Source of the DNA: Incurvaria masculella
Taxonomy: Eukaryota > Arthropoda > Insecta > Lepidoptera > Incurvariidae
Length of the DNA stretch: 64,000 nt
NCBI GenBank assembly: GCA_946894095.1
Contig: OX335642.1
Coordinates: forward strand, 5,963,021 to 6,027,020
Reading direction: 5' to 3'
Shown: in pieces, positions 21,777 to 33,944 of the stretch
Layout: each line of letters opens with the position of its first letter
How positions within the stretch are numbered: position 1 is the stretch's first letter
Program-made: the position numbers and the translations under genes
The notes under the pieces: generated by a model
The model's input: only the letters and a program-made list of their open reading frames with translations
Databases searched by the model: none
What the model was told of the DNA's origin: nothing

Positions 21777-24259
21777 TTAAAAAAAAAAAGGGGGATTAGT
21801 GTATGAGTGTGTTTGAGTGGATTCAATGGTATAGTTTTCTTTGATATTTTGTGTGATTTATTATGATTATTAAATTGATTATTGAAAGAATATTTAGGAG
21901 AGTGTGAGCCATGGGTGTGTTTGATTAGGGTTTTCTTTGCTGAGCAGTAATTGAAATATCGTAAATATAAATCACTTAGTTTTTTATTACCATAGATATG
22001 AAGCTTGAATAAGGTTCTCTGGATTATTTGATTAAATCATTCATTTATTAGACTTTGTTTTAGATTATAAATTATTAAATTTGATTTATAGTGATGATTT
22101 CACTGTGATGGTTTGTTACAAAATATTCGAGGACAACATCAAATAATTACCTTGATATTTTGATGGTTTCAGCGAGTTGCCAAGGTTGAAACTAAATAAT
22201 CTGCTGATGGTAAATATACAATGAACTACATACAAATGCACTTAATAAATTGTGGTTCAAGAAATTAAATATATTTTTATTTTATTACTTTAAGCTTCAA
22301 ATCAGTAAATTTCAAATCATGTAGATTTTGAAGAGGAAAGGCTTTGATGTGTTTCAACCGATATTTTCAGAACATCTTTTGTTCAACATATCCAGTACTC
22401 GTTTGAGTTGTCTTCGATCACGATATATGCGAGACAATTTTCACAGACGTTTTCCAAACGTTTGAGTTATTAACGATCTATACTTCCTGCATTTTATGTT
22501 GGTGGTTTTACCAACTTTAAATTGATTCTTGGTATGGATTATGAGGTCGGCTACGATTCAATTTAACTGAATTGTAGAATACCTGTCTTGATTAAAGTAA
22601 AATGACATGGATTCTGTGGAGATCTCAATAAAATAACAAAACAAATAGAGTTCATCCACATTGCTAGTTGACCGTGTTGTCCGATGGCCAATTATGGAGA
22701 TATGAGTGCCTTTTGTGTTCATGGCTTAACTAGTTCTGGAAAGTCGTTTATGAAGAAGATCCTTAGCTGAATAGCGGGTGACTTCCACCGATGGATCAGT
22801 TGTCAAGATGGGAACTTGCATACTGCAACGTGGGAAGTATTGGTTAACCTTCAAAACCACACACTCACCCGGAGTGCAACGTTGACGAGTACTACTAGTG
22901 AATTGACCATGAATACATAGGGTAAACATTGTTCATATTGTTCCCAGAGAACAACTGAAAACACCATACAATTTCAATGCGAATTTGAGGTTCGGTCATT
23001 GTGTATTTCAGACTATAAAGTTTGAATTGCTTGAATACATTAAACAACTTCCTGAACCATTCCATATTAGGGCATTGTGACCATATAATGACTGTGTTCA
23101 CTAAATCAGCCCAATGTCAGAGGAAAAATGCCAGAACCACACCTATTTATTAATGGCGAGTACAGGCATTTGCAGGGTTTAGCACGCTACTGCGTGACGC
23201 TGAGATGGCAGTAAAATCCAACCCTTCATAGTTGGTATGCTCTATGTACAACACTAATCCGAAAATGACCATGTCATTCATGCAGTAACATCCAACCTTC
23301 ATGGTTGGTATGCAAATAGATTCAATCAAGTTATTTGATCATATCATAAGCTTGACCTCCCTGTTGGCAGATGTAAAGTAGAGATCAGTGAATTGGATCT
23401 CTTTATACTTTGCTAAATTTTGAGCATGGAAATTTCTTCAAAATTTGTAACAACAAAGAGGAGAAAGCGATTCGAATATTTAGGCAGGTTTTCACTTGGT
23501 TGAGAGGAGGAGAACATTTGTAAATTTTCAATGGGGCTCTACTATTGGGGCCTAGCTCGAAATCGTCTTAAATTTTATAATTCTTTTAAATTTCCGCGAA
23601 TTTTCATTTTATTTGTTTTTATCGAAGTTTATTGAGCAGCAATTTAATAACTTCTGCTGAAATATTTGATATTTTCTTAGTTAAAGAATAAGAGAAGAAT
23701 ATATACAATATAGTATGGGTGAGTAATATTTTAGTTGAAATACTTAGGAAACTCTATTTGAGGTTAAGTATAAATGATTGGATTAAAATTAGATTAATAA
23801 TACTAGACGAACACGTGCCTTTATTAGTCATTATTATTATTATTATTAGTCTTTATTGGTAGATAGGTATAGGTAGGCTAGGTTAGGTTTAGGCTGTGGG
23901 TGATTACAGTTGGATTAGATTAGGTTAGGCTAGGTAAGATTAGGATAAATTGTGGATGTAGGTTAGGTTAACATAAGTTAAATTACTTTGAAGGAGGTTA
24001 GGTGCAGCAACAATAAACAAACTAACTAACAAACAAAACAACAAACAAAAACAAAACTAAACTAAAAAATTTTTCCATATGGGAAGTTCGCAGTAGGTGG
24101 AAGGATGTTGAAGGTAATTTTGAGATGGGGGCGTGGTTGAGGTTTGCTTATTATGGAATAAAGACATTATTTTCTTTTATGTTGTAACAATTGTCCTTAC
24201 CTTATTGAATTAACTGCTTCCCTGCGTGTGGCATCGCGTGCCATGTGCAGTCACAGTTA

Positions 24260-24271
24260 ATTGGGGGCGGC
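24260..24271 (+). promoter_or_regulatory. Polypurine tract before the 3' LTR
   Basis: GGGGGCGG lies directly upstream of the TG of the 3' LTR, the expected place for the plus-strand primer. One C interrupts the purines. It sets the element's orientation. Confidence 0.5.
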
Positions 24272-27200
24272 TGTGGACGGCCAGCCTCCACACTCAAAAC
24301 ATGATATATAAATACAACAAAGTAGCGTCCTATAGGCATATGAAAGTTGCGTCGCGATGCCGCTTAGCGACAAGTAAAAATAATACTTTTGTTTTACGCA
24401 CATCTGACTAAACATAAAATCAAGGTCATCGCAGGCTGAGGGGCGTAGAGGGGGCGGAGGTATGACCCTGAGCGATCGCGCAGGTACAACGTTCGAAAGT
24501 ACTCGAATAATGCTCTGCTTAGCGACAGGTAAATAATAATAAAATAATAAGAACACGACTCACGCGCCCAAGGCCAACGCCGGGCGAGGGGTGGAGAGCG
24601 GGTACAGAGGGGAGCCGGGAGGAAAGATGAGCGGGGGAGAGGGGAGAGTGCGCATGACCACTCGAAAAATGGCGGGATTCCAAGGGAGGGGCGAGGGGGA
24701 TCAGAGCCTAGAACAGAAAAGGCGCGCGCGTCCCTCGTGAGTCGGTGGCGAGCGAGTCTCTGGGGCAGTATGCCTCTATTCAGGGCTTACGGCACGTAGG
24801 TTGAATACGCGGAAGTGTTTTACTAAGGAATTTGCACCTGCAAAGTCTTTTCCCTCGTTTAGATTTTGTTTGGGGACATTGAAACGAGTCATTGAGTTTG
24901 AGAAAGTAGCAAAAGTGCAAATTTAGGAACGAGATGAGTTAGCTAAATAATCTATGTTTTCTTGCATAGTAGGTAGATTTGCAAACAGCTTTTGTTAAAA
25001 TAGAGTGAAAGAATGGACGGCACTGGACCTTGGTAAGTCTGTACATATTTTTGGGGACCAGAAACGGTAGCAAACTGCGAGGAGGAGCCCCGTGTGGGGG
25101 AGGTGACGGCATATGTATTGATTGGATATCGAAGCTCGCGCGGCCTGGAAGATGCGCAAGCGCATTGGATGAAGGATTAGATATGAGGATGTACTGCATT
25201 TTGAATAACGAATAGTATGGAAGGAGATTTTATAAAGTTCTAGGTAAAGTTTTAAGTGGAATAAAATCCCTGGTTACAGTGGGGAGGGTTCTTTTGAGCT
25301 CAGATAATTTGTACTATATTTAGGAAGGACCTCGCGTGTGTAATGATGGTTCGTCGACTCGGACGAGGGTTACAGGCCGTGGTTTTACGTGGAATACAAT
25401 CTTGCTCTACAGGGGGAGGGTTTTCTGTGTTCGAATAATGTATACAGTATTCAGGAAGGGCCTCACGTGGGTATTGAAGGTCCGATGCCTCGGACGAGGG
25501 TCACAGGCTGTGGTTTTACGTGGAATAAAATCTCGCCTCACAGGAGGATGGGTTTCTGTGTTTGATTTATATGGACTATATTTAGGAAGGGCTTAGGAGT
25601 GTTTGGGTGTGAGTGAAATGAGGGAGTGCGTCAGCGCACGCTGAACCAGAAAGATATTAAATTCCTAGGATCAGTGTTGAATAGTAGGACCGAGAGTCCA
25701 TAGTGGGGCAACGGAACTGTCACGTACACCGGTTCGCTTTTCTAGACAAAAATCTATCTAGCTAGCTACAAAAGAATAAAACGATATTTCTTCACAGAAA
25801 TGTTAAGGCGATGGATGTCGAGTTGTGGGAAGCATGTCTAATCCACATATTTGTGCACGCTATGTGGATTTTTGTTTGCAGTGCAGCCAGAAAACGAGGC
25901 ATTACGGGACATTCGGTCGGGTCTGGGATCTCTATGAGGTTCCATGCCAGATTGATTGTACCTTAAACGTAAATGTAGCATCACTAACGAACATTCCGAG
26001 AAGCTGCGGATCCTGAATTTGAGCCTCAAGTTAGATTGGGCGGTACCCCTTTATACTGAAAGGAGCCGGAACCCATTAAGACTTTCATACTCAGTCAAAC
26101 TCTAGAGAACCTTGAAGGGAAAATATAGTATTGGCATTATCGCACAAAACTACACTACGATAATACAATACATACCAAAAATCTCTCTGAACATAAATGA
26201 CACTATGACACCGTATTTTAAATTGTTGGCATTTAGACCTTGGAGTCATGTTCCAATATTAAAATGTTACCTCGCTTGAGAGGAAGGCGGAGGCCATACC
26301 CTGGTTCGCTTGACAACCGGCGACCAGGTTGACTATCTTAATAAATACAAAATCTGAAGGCATATCCATCTTGGATTGACCTCAGTGTACATTTCGCAGG
26401 CAACTTCCTGTTTCCCTGCTTAAATTAGTCGACAACCTTGAGGGTTTGTCATGACTGCGGATAACCGCTTATCTTGAACTGCTGTTTCTATCAGCTCTTC
26501 TGAAAGCCTTTATTGGCTTTACCACGATCTGCCAAGTGCCGGAACCGTGAAAATGTGGAGACACTCTCATGACCTACCCTGAGTCCAGGAAAGGCTTGGC
26601 AACGCGTGTGGCTAATGTCACTAGACGCGAAAATCTTTAAAGTGACTACGCTTTGGTACGTCCGGAGCAGTTCACGAAACTACCCTTATGTCCATGCATT
26701 AGTAATGGCAGATGGGAGGGTCTGAGGTATGTCCTACATTCATGTGGGCTGGTACAAGACAGATTCGTAACTATGGTCACCCGCTGTAGTTTTCCGTCAC
26801 CGTTTGATCGGCTGACAAAACGAACATTCTTGTGATACCTAATGTGTCGTACTTGACGTTGTCAGTGGACACTCAAAATATATAGTGGTCATGTTGTAAA
26901 TCCAATACCCCAATTGGTATATAATGAACCACATAAACTCATATTTCCCTACACGGGAATTGAACCTTGGTGTTCAGAGGCTCTATCTTCAGGATGGCTG
27001 GCCGCCGCTTTTTGAAGCAGAGGTCGCATATACAGCCTGAAGGCAGGAAGGCGATCATGTGGGGACGCGGGATAACAGTGCCATGGATGGACCTTGGACT
27101 GTGAGGGGCGTCACCATTACCCCATGGGGTAAAAATTTTTTTGAAGTTCTGGGCATGCTGAAATGCTCTATTCCAATCAATTCAGATTTGTGTTTGTATG

Positions 27201-27639
27201 TGAGAGCGCGTGTATGAGAGAGAGAGAGATTATGTATCAGGTTAGGATAGGGAGAAAGGAACCGATTAGAAGAACCGAAAGAGACAGACAGCTAGGTACA
27301 GGAGGAGGGCATAGCACCAATGAGGATTTGACAACAATATTCAGGAGAATACATGTTACCTAAGCAAGTAATGTAGTAAAATAACTAGATTTAACGTGAG
27401 CAAATCAGGAAACAGTAAATGGGAATATATTAGACGAATGGTTATGTAATGTAAATAATGAAAGCATATAGGACGATCACGAGCCAATGGGGAGAACAAA
27501 TGGGACGAGTGGATACATGGTAAATAGGTAATTAATGTAGGATGTATCCAAGGGAAAAATAAGGTACATAACTTAGGTTAGATATGTATAAGCTAATGTA
27601 GGCTAGGAGTCTATTTAAGGGGGGGTCTGGAGGTTTACA
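24272..27639 (+). repeat. 3' LTR, 3,368 bp
   Basis: Same start, end, length and internal landmarks as the 5' LTR, at a constant offset of 9,891. All short frames translate identically in both copies. It is followed directly by GTAT. Confidence 0.85.
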
Positions 27640-27643
27640 GTAT
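27640..27643. repeat. Right 4-bp target-site duplication, GTAT
   Basis: Matches 14,377-14,380. The next base differs from the base following the left copy (which is LTR), so four bases is the supported length. Confidence 0.75.
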
Positions 27644-28799
27644 GGCTAATAAAACGAGCAATACATCTTTCATCTTTTTGGAATTCCAAAATAAGAAGTC
27701 GTTATTTTTAAAATTAATAAAACATGGTTACACTTACGCCCTTATGACCCTGGATACAATCAATTGGTATCACGCCCTCAAGTAATTGAAAGACGCATCG
27801 ATTTCATTTCAATTTAAAATATTGAAAGAAATGCGCCCATTCAATGGGTCCCCCTCGTGCACAAAATTTAAAGGGTTTCACTTTCATATTTAGAAATCGA
27901 CACCCCACTATAAATACGTAGCAGCAGTGCATGCCAGATAATGGGCTGAACAAGTTGTGAACGCTACCGTCTGGCTCATACTTTGAGCGTAAATCATCCA
28001 TTTTGCACGAAATTAACTCCGCCGGTGCAAGACAGCGAGAGATAACGGGAGGATAGTGCTGCGATGAATCGGAGGGTTGGCGTTGAGAATATCGATGTTT
28101 TAAAACAGAATATAGGTTAATATTTTGACATCTCTGAATATATTTTTTTTATATCACTGTGATACTATTCTTCATGTTATTAATTTTTTTCGTGTAAAAT
28201 ATTGTTAGATTTAGTAGGCATAATTTATTTTGTATTATTATATGTATTTTTTATCTATAAATTAGTATCATTCTTGGGCTGCAAATAAAACATGCTGTGG
28301 CTCAAAGTATTGGATATGTATAAAGATGACTTTTTTATGTTTCTTCTTCTGTTCTATTTATGAACCTTTATAAGAAAAATACGACAGTTAAAGGAGTGTA
28401 TTCAGGTGGAAACTTCAAGCAAATAGAATTAATGTTACATGACAAAATATCCATGTTAAGGCAATTATGTAAGAGATTTTAGAATATTTTTAGGATTAAA
28501 ACAGGTTTAAAATGTAATGTATTGTCGCTTTCGATCTATTACAGCTCCGCCATTTGTTTTGGATAAGTTTCTACCGGTAATTTCGATTTTGGTAATATCG
28601 ACAGAACTCAATTGATCGACACAGATCATCATTTGACAAAAATTTTAAATGATTATGGCAACAAGTTCGACTGGGTATGTATGGGTCTTGTATTATTGTC
28701 GCCAGCATGCCTACCCTGAGGCTGCCTTACCGCCTTTTTATTTCCACATTTAAATGACTTTCTGTTTTCGTACATAATAATACGTTTCTGTAACTGCAC
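27644..28799. other. Non-coding stretch, nothing recognised
   Basis: AT-rich with isolated short frames. It continues the pre-insertion sequence on the right of the LTR element. No motif or repeat partner seen. Confidence 0.45.
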
Positions 28800-29110
28800 A
28801 TGAATGGGTAATACCATACTCACCATTATGATAATAGTCCAACGCAGCGCATTCCCGAAGGAATTGGGTGCCATGGCAGGATATTCCCTTTATTATCATG
28901 GCTACATTGAACTGGAAGGAAAACTCGGACTATATTTCAATGCAGATGCGACTACCAATGTGATGGTACCAACCGGGCCGGCTTAATCTTACCATCTAGT
29001 AGGGGAAGGGGCCAAGAATTTTACATGGATTACGAAACATGGAACGGACCGCATTCATCACAAAATGCACTCATTTGATTCAGAAAGAGATATAAAGTGG
29101 TGCACAAACG
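28800..29110 (-). repeat. SINE copy, body and tail
   Basis: Minus-strand copy with GGTAATACCATACTCACC, CCCGAAGGAATTGGGTGCCA, GGCTACATTGAACTGGAAGG, AATGTGATGGTACCAACCGG, ACCATCTAGTAGGGGAAGGG and GCATTCATCACAAAATGCAC. It has the same block order as the copy at 63,570-63,875. The tRNA-like head is not seen. Confidence 0.78.
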
Positions 29111-29539
29111 GAGCCTGAGGGATCCGTGTGTAACTAGTACACCTATCATAATTTTTAAAGTGGCCATCAGTCAGGTTATTCTTAAGAGGATAACGAGGTG
29201 ATCAAGTTCCATCGTGCCTGTTTTCTCGGTCAAATTAAGAAAACATTATTAGATATTTTGCACCTTAAGTAAATCAACTGAGACCATCTGTACATTTTTT
29301 TTATAACTTTTTTTAAAAATAAAAACTACAGACGTAGCTCTCAGTCTATTTATTTATTATGCAATATATCAGAAAAATATTTCCTAATTTGACTGATAAA
29401 ACAAGTACTTGTACGAGTCATTGAAAAGAATTCGATCAACTCATTATTCTTTATAATCTCACAAAAACCAACTCACATTCATGATGCGATTATTTTGCCA
29501 TATCCAGATTAAGAGATATGTGTAATTTATAATTTTCGA

Positions 29540-29648
29540 TGATTTTGTTTATTTAATGTATGGGACATTACCATTACATTAGGTTATACAACGACATCTT
29601 CATATATACATAGACGCTTCAACTTACATAGATGTCGTTTCATAACCT
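29540..29648. mobile_element. Short foldback related to the 33.5-kb element
   Basis: GGTTATACAACGACATCTTC is mirrored by TAGATGTCGTTTCATAACC within about 66 bp. The left shoulder (ATTTAATGTATGGGACATTA) resembles the shoulder of the foldback at 33,550, so the two are probably one MITE family. Confidence 0.5.
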
Positions 29649-29991
29649 CGAAAGTAATTGCAAGCTTCTTTCGGTGTTTGCAGCAATGCAATGCGGCAGG
29701 GCTGAGGTATTAAGTAGTTTTGTACCGGAAAGTATGTCCGACAGCAAATGAGCAGGATTTCCCAACGAGTCCGCTTCTCGAGTTCGGTTCGGGGCGGAGG
29801 CGATGGCGTTAGCCAGCATGGAATAAAAAAAATCGAGTAAGTTTTTTTCTAAGCACACGGTAATGTGCGAAATTTATTCGGGCGTCGACCTCTTTGGGAT
29901 TCGGCAATGTATCGATTTTAAGGTGAACATTTGTAAATGTAAGTTATTTTTTTCAACACCGTCGCTGCACATGAAAGCGGATAACACTTAA

Positions 29992-30358
29992 GAATGGCCC
30001 GTGAGCTATGATCATCAACAAACTTAGTGTACTAATTATTTGGAAACCATTGTTGTAATTCAATTTATATTTAATATGTAATATGAGGCAAAAAAATATC
30101 TGTGTCTGTGTCTTAGGTTGCTCCTTTTTTTAATGTAAACCGAATAAAATGCAAGCAAAAAGAAAATCTTCATATATATTTTGTTTTCTCTGTGGTTTGA
30201 GCCAGGATAAATATACCGAAAAAATAAACCATGCCGACACACATATTTGTTGTCTGATATTAGATTCCAAATAACAAATAAATTGGAACAGTAGTTTTCA
30301 AATGATTAGTAAATTACGTTTGTATGGGGAGCGTCATTTTCTGAAGATTATGGGCCCC
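29992..30358. mobile_element. MITE, GGCCCGTAAGC family, uninterrupted copy
   Basis: GGCCCGTGAGCTATG on the left and ATTATGGGCCC on the right, with subterminal ACGTTTGTATGGGGAGCG. TTAA precedes the left end (29,988-29,991); the right flank has decayed. It aligns along its length to the split copy at 9,130-9,808 and gives the reference for that copy's empty site. Confidence 0.65.
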
Positions 30359-30359
30359 A

Positions 30360-31330
30360 CTGTGCCGTATCGGATTTATCCGACGTTTCTCGCCCGGGCT
30401 TCTTTCGGGTGGTGGTAGTCCTTGGCCAGTCAAACTTAATTTTTCGGCGCATGTCATAAACTATTTGAAAAACTAGATGATAGGCTCGGCCCAAATCGTT
30501 TTGCAAAAGCTCTTTAACAGAAATTTACACATTTAGGTAAGAAAGGCGTAGTATAAGTAAACGGGCGTAATAAACCCAGACAAATACCCTTTTTTTTCGT
30601 TTAATAAGGGGCGACTCACTGATTCTTTGTCGATCAAATTTCTTAACTTTTTCTCATTTTTTTTAAGGAAAACTTATAAAATAACTTCACATCATTATTT
30701 TGAAGTTGCATTTAAAATTATATTTTTAAATCATTGAGTAAAATGATAAATTCCATTATATTTTTTAAGAAACTTCTCTTCGTCTTTACATTTTAAGCCT
30801 CAACAACTTCGCATGTTAGTTTGAGTGTATACATTATAATATGCACACAATCCTGTCATGAGCGATCATTTTCGAGGGAGCTGCTGCGTCCTTCTCGACT
30901 TTTCGTGTGAATCCCGCTCGTGAAATCCTCGGGATTTATGTCGACTAAATGCTAGAAGGAAACAATAAAAGTCGGCTGCGGCCCGGTTTGCCTCCACACC
31001 GCTGGAAAACTTTCGGCTTTTCGCGTTTATTCGCTTCCGTTTTCGGAAAATGTTGTTTTTCACCAAAATGTTGATTGTGTAAAGCGCGTATATAATTTAT
31101 GCTAAATGATTTACATATCTTCAACGTATTTTTAACACTACATTTGACAGAAAGGCGAGGACCGACTGAGGTACAGATTCTTCGGAAAGATAATTATTCA
31201 ATGGAATACAAATTAAAGGCACTATCAAGGGGTTATATGATGTGTGGGTTCCGGTACGTTAAAATAATATATTTTTCCCATCGCATTTTTTTTCGTGCAT
31301 GGCGTGAATGCTGACTAAGGATTCGTCGTT
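30360..31330. other. Stretch without a recognised gene
   Basis: AT-rich except for about 30,860-31,060, which is GC-richer with a 66-codon minus-strand frame rich in Arg, Lys and Ser. I recognise no family and see no convincing splice sites around it. Confidence 0.4.
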
Positions 31331-31334
31331 CTTG

Positions 31335-31570
31335 GTTCGGATTCCAAGTTAAACTGTAGGTTCCCCTCCTTACTTTCTAGGTGGTAGGTAGTCCGGATTG
31401 GTACCATCGCATTGAATGACCGATGAATGAATGAGACGAAGCGGCAAGAAACGTTGTCCGCTTTTTCCATCCAGTCAAATTTAGCCGTGCAATTAAAGGA
31501 AGGTCCTGGCAGGGCACCTACTATGCGGTGTATTGGACTAATATTATGACGGTAGTCACACAAAAAAAAC
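31335..31570 (+). repeat. SINE copy without head
   Basis: Plus-strand body and tail: AACTGTAGGTTCCCCTCC, CTAGGTGGTAGGTAGTCCGG, ATTGGTACCATCGCATTGAA, GACGAAGCGGCAAGAAACG, TTTTTCCATCCAGTCAAATT, GGAAGGTCCTGGCAGGGCAC, then an A-rich end. The tRNA-like promoter region is missing. Confidence 0.78.
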
Positions 31571-31574
31571 CTAC

Positions 31575-32885
31575 GTTCTTTTATTTGTATTACGCGGTCC
31601 AAACTTAAGATTTTTTTATTAAAAAAACCTATCCTATTTATAGAATATTGCAAATACATCGGCGCTCATTCATAACCATAATACGATAATAATTTGGGTT
31701 ATCTGGAACGCTAAACTGAACAAGTAACTGATTTAGCCTCAGAGTCCAATTGAATTAAATTTCCTTTTGGAGAAACTGCGGTACTGAAAGGGAGAAGTAT
31801 CCCAATCGGTCATATTTCGCCACTATCTTGTGACGTTTTTCAATGCTAACATCTTAGAGGCCAGTGGCCAGTGGGTTGACACGATGTATATATGCCTAGA
31901 TATATATATATATATGTGCGTTGCCGTCTATATGTAAGTTATTATAATATATATTTTTTTTTTCTATAAATAAATTATCCCTTTCTTAAAATCCCTTGCA
32001 CTGCTCTGGCAGGACTTTCTTAAATTTTGACATTCTTTCTTCGAGAAAAATCGATTTTAATTCGACTCAAAATGAACGCTCTGCTCTGCCCGCAACTGTC
32101 CAATCATTCCGACCAATTCCACCTCCAAGGCAATATTGACCTTACAAAAACTCGTATCGCAAAAGAACAATAATTCCTGACCACGCAGGGACGTCTGCCC
32201 AGGGGCGGCGGTCACGTATGGGCTGGGCTGACAACTGAATTCCGGGCACGCACACTCGGCCAACTTTATATCTTCCCTCTTTTTGTTGGCCGACCTAAAC
32301 CTTAATTATTATCGACTTAAAAAGGTAAAAAGATCTCGGATTAACTGTGGCTATCTCTTCGGTTGTGAGGGGAATTATTAAAAGGATTGAACTAACGAGG
32401 GGTCAAAACGCAGTTAAAGGAGAAATAGTATCGGCTCTTTGTTACGGAAATGTAATTTCGAGATTTTCGGGGAAAAATAGAAGGTCGGTTTATTTTGGTC
32501 TTAACGCCTCGTCGCAGAAACATACGTCTTAATACCGACTACAAGATTTATTTACACGTACGTTATTTAACGTAGTCTTACGTTTTTTTCACGCGGATAG
32601 AAAGGAATTGTTTTCTGTAACATTTCATGTTTAGTTCTCCTCTGAAAGTAACTTAACTTTTATTTATATAGTATTTTCTGCTTTATAGGCAGCGGAAAAT
32701 TTCGCGCATCACTTTTCATTTAAAGTATTTGATCAAATTTACAAGAAAACAATTGGGTATTTTGATAGCTTTTTAGATGTTTTCATCGTACAACTAATCT
32801 TTTCGTATCTATACAGTTGGAATAAATAATATTATTTATTTTAGAGTTCTATTAACAATGATTAATAACAAACAAGATTATCAAC
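31575..32885. other. Non-coding stretch, nothing recognised
   Basis: Contains a short (TA)n at about 31,900-31,915 and AT-rich sequence. A GC-richer patch near 32,060-32,270 has a 68-codon minus-strand frame without motif. No gene call. Confidence 0.4.
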
Positions 32886-32888
32886 CTG

Positions 32889-33215
32889 TGTTGGTACCAT
32901 CGTATTGAATACACGATAGTCGAAGCGGCAATGAAAATTGTCCGTTTTCCTGATGTAGCCATCGATTTAAGGAAAGTGCCTTTAGTTTATGTTAGTGCCT
33001 ACCACCTAGTAAGTAAGAAAGGACCTTACGTGGAATCTGAGCCTCGGCCAACGGCTCAACGGTTAAAAACGGTCACTATGGGTGACCTAACCTAACCTAA
33101 CCTACCGAGGCTGGCAGCCTGGCATGGCACCAGTTCCACTATGGTATGTTGGGCTTATAGCATTCCAGTAGGTGTGCTATCAGCCATCCAATTCCAGTTA
33201 CATTATAAAAAAAAA
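32889..33215 (+). repeat. Scrambled SINE copies with short CCTAA run
   Basis: A plus-strand body (32,889-32,975: TTGGTACCATCGTATTGAAT, GTCGAAGCGGCAATGAAAAT) and a plus-strand tail (33,098-33,208: GGCATGGCACCAGTTCC, TATGTTGGGCTTATA) are separated by a piece of reversed body (ACCACCTAGTAAGTAAGAAA). Next to that lies GACCTAACCTAACCTAACCT (33,079-33,098), three to four units of the insect telomere motif TTAGG in reverse. Confidence 0.6.
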
Positions 33216-33549
33216 CCTTTATTTTCCCCATTTACCTCGTTCAAGTTACGCGCGGAGTTGCCCATGTGAACTAAGGGAATCCACATAGTTCGATTCGATA
33301 GGGGAACAATCGGGTGGTAAGTGAAGCAAGAGAGAGACGGGTCGGATGACCGTCCTCTCCTGCACGGGTGGCCACCTAAACCTTCTAAATAAGAGCTGAA
33401 ATGACCGCACTTCAGGCAATGCCGCATTTTTTTTAATGGTATCATTATTGGACCGTATCCTGGCAATCTGGGGTGATAAAGGGAGGATTCCTCATTTGAT
33501 AATTTTATGTATTTAATGGATACGACATTACCGTTATCTCATTAAGTTT

Positions 33550-33748
33550 GGGATTCAGCGACATCTACATTTGAAGCATTGTAATCAGATTTTGAAAATA
33601 ATCTGAAAAAGTATTGGTCGTGACATTCGTCGGAAGCAGAATCAGCAATCAAGCATCAAGCAGGTCACGACCAATACTTTTTCAGATTATTTTTCTTTTA
33701 TTTTTTATTTTATTACATTTGCTTCAAATGTAGATGTCGCTGAAACCC
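33550..33748. mobile_element. Two-tier foldback element
   Basis: Outer arms GGGATTCAGCGACATCTACA.. at 33,550-33,578 and 33,720-33,748 pair over about 29 bp. Inner arms AAATAATCTGAAAAAGTATT.. at 33,596-33,623 and 33,665-33,692 pair perfectly over 28 bp. Only about 41 bp of loop lies in the centre. As RNA it would form a long interrupted hairpin. No coding content. Confidence 0.75.
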
Positions 33749-33944
33749 AGATTCCTCATTTGTATTGAATTTAAATTGCTTTACTGTAAATACTCAGTTC
33801 TGATTGGTCTATTAGTATGCAGTGTTTATGAAAGACAACGTTAAGAGTAATATTAGTGTTGAGTGAAATGCGGCCTTGCTGGTGAAAAAATTAATTTGTA
33901 AATTTGGCACGTCAGCCGAACAGATGACGACCGTTACCGACGAG

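Larger units (their letters stand above)
17749..24271 (+). other. Non-coding interior of the LTR element
   Basis: This 6.5-kb segment has no frame above about 100 codons. It starts GATGTTGCCGTGACCACAGG, a possible degenerate primer-binding site, and ends with a purine tract. The 18.8-21.8 kb part is strikingly rich in G and poor in C on the + strand. Low-complexity islands include a 33-bp tandem at 18,129-18,200, (AT)n at 20,884-20,914, poly-A at 21,052-21,075 and 21,268-21,283, a 61-bp tandem with G runs at 21,640-21,776, (ATT)n near 23,830 and degenerate TTAGG-like units at 23,865-24,005. I find no protein remnant I trust. Confidence 0.7.
14381..27639 (+). mobile_element. 13.26-kb non-autonomous LTR retrotransposon (LARD-like)
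   Basis: Two direct repeats of exactly 3,368 bp (14,381-17,748 and 24,272-27,639) flank a 6,523-bp interior. The repeats begin TGTGGACGG and end GGTTTACA, giving the canonical TG..CA ends within a TGT..ACA inverted pair, and the whole is bracketed by GTAT. The offset between the LTRs is a constant 9,891 bases, so there are no net indels, and I saw no base differences in the stretches compared. The purine tract GGGGGCGG lies directly before the 3' LTR, which sets the + orientation. No frame in the interior or the LTRs encodes gag, protease, RT, RNase H or integrase. Long LTRs with a long non-coding interior define LARDs, which need a helper element's proteins. A 4-bp duplication fits Gypsy-type integrases (BEL/Pao usually gives 5). 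Near-identical LTRs mean recent insertion. Confidence 0.85.

Noticed and set aside
22480..22570. A possible LILGMDYEVGYDSI-like reading near 22,500-22,560 inside the LTR element, reminiscent of the motif after the retropepsin active site
   Set aside because: One short match in a stretch interrupted by stops and without an upstream D-S/T-G motif or downstream RT. It is not enough to call a gag-pol remnant.
14381..27639. The 3.4-kb repeats as an ordinary segmental duplication
   Set aside because: TG..CA ends, equal length, the purine tract and matching GTAT on the outer sides are better explained by an LTR retrotransposon.
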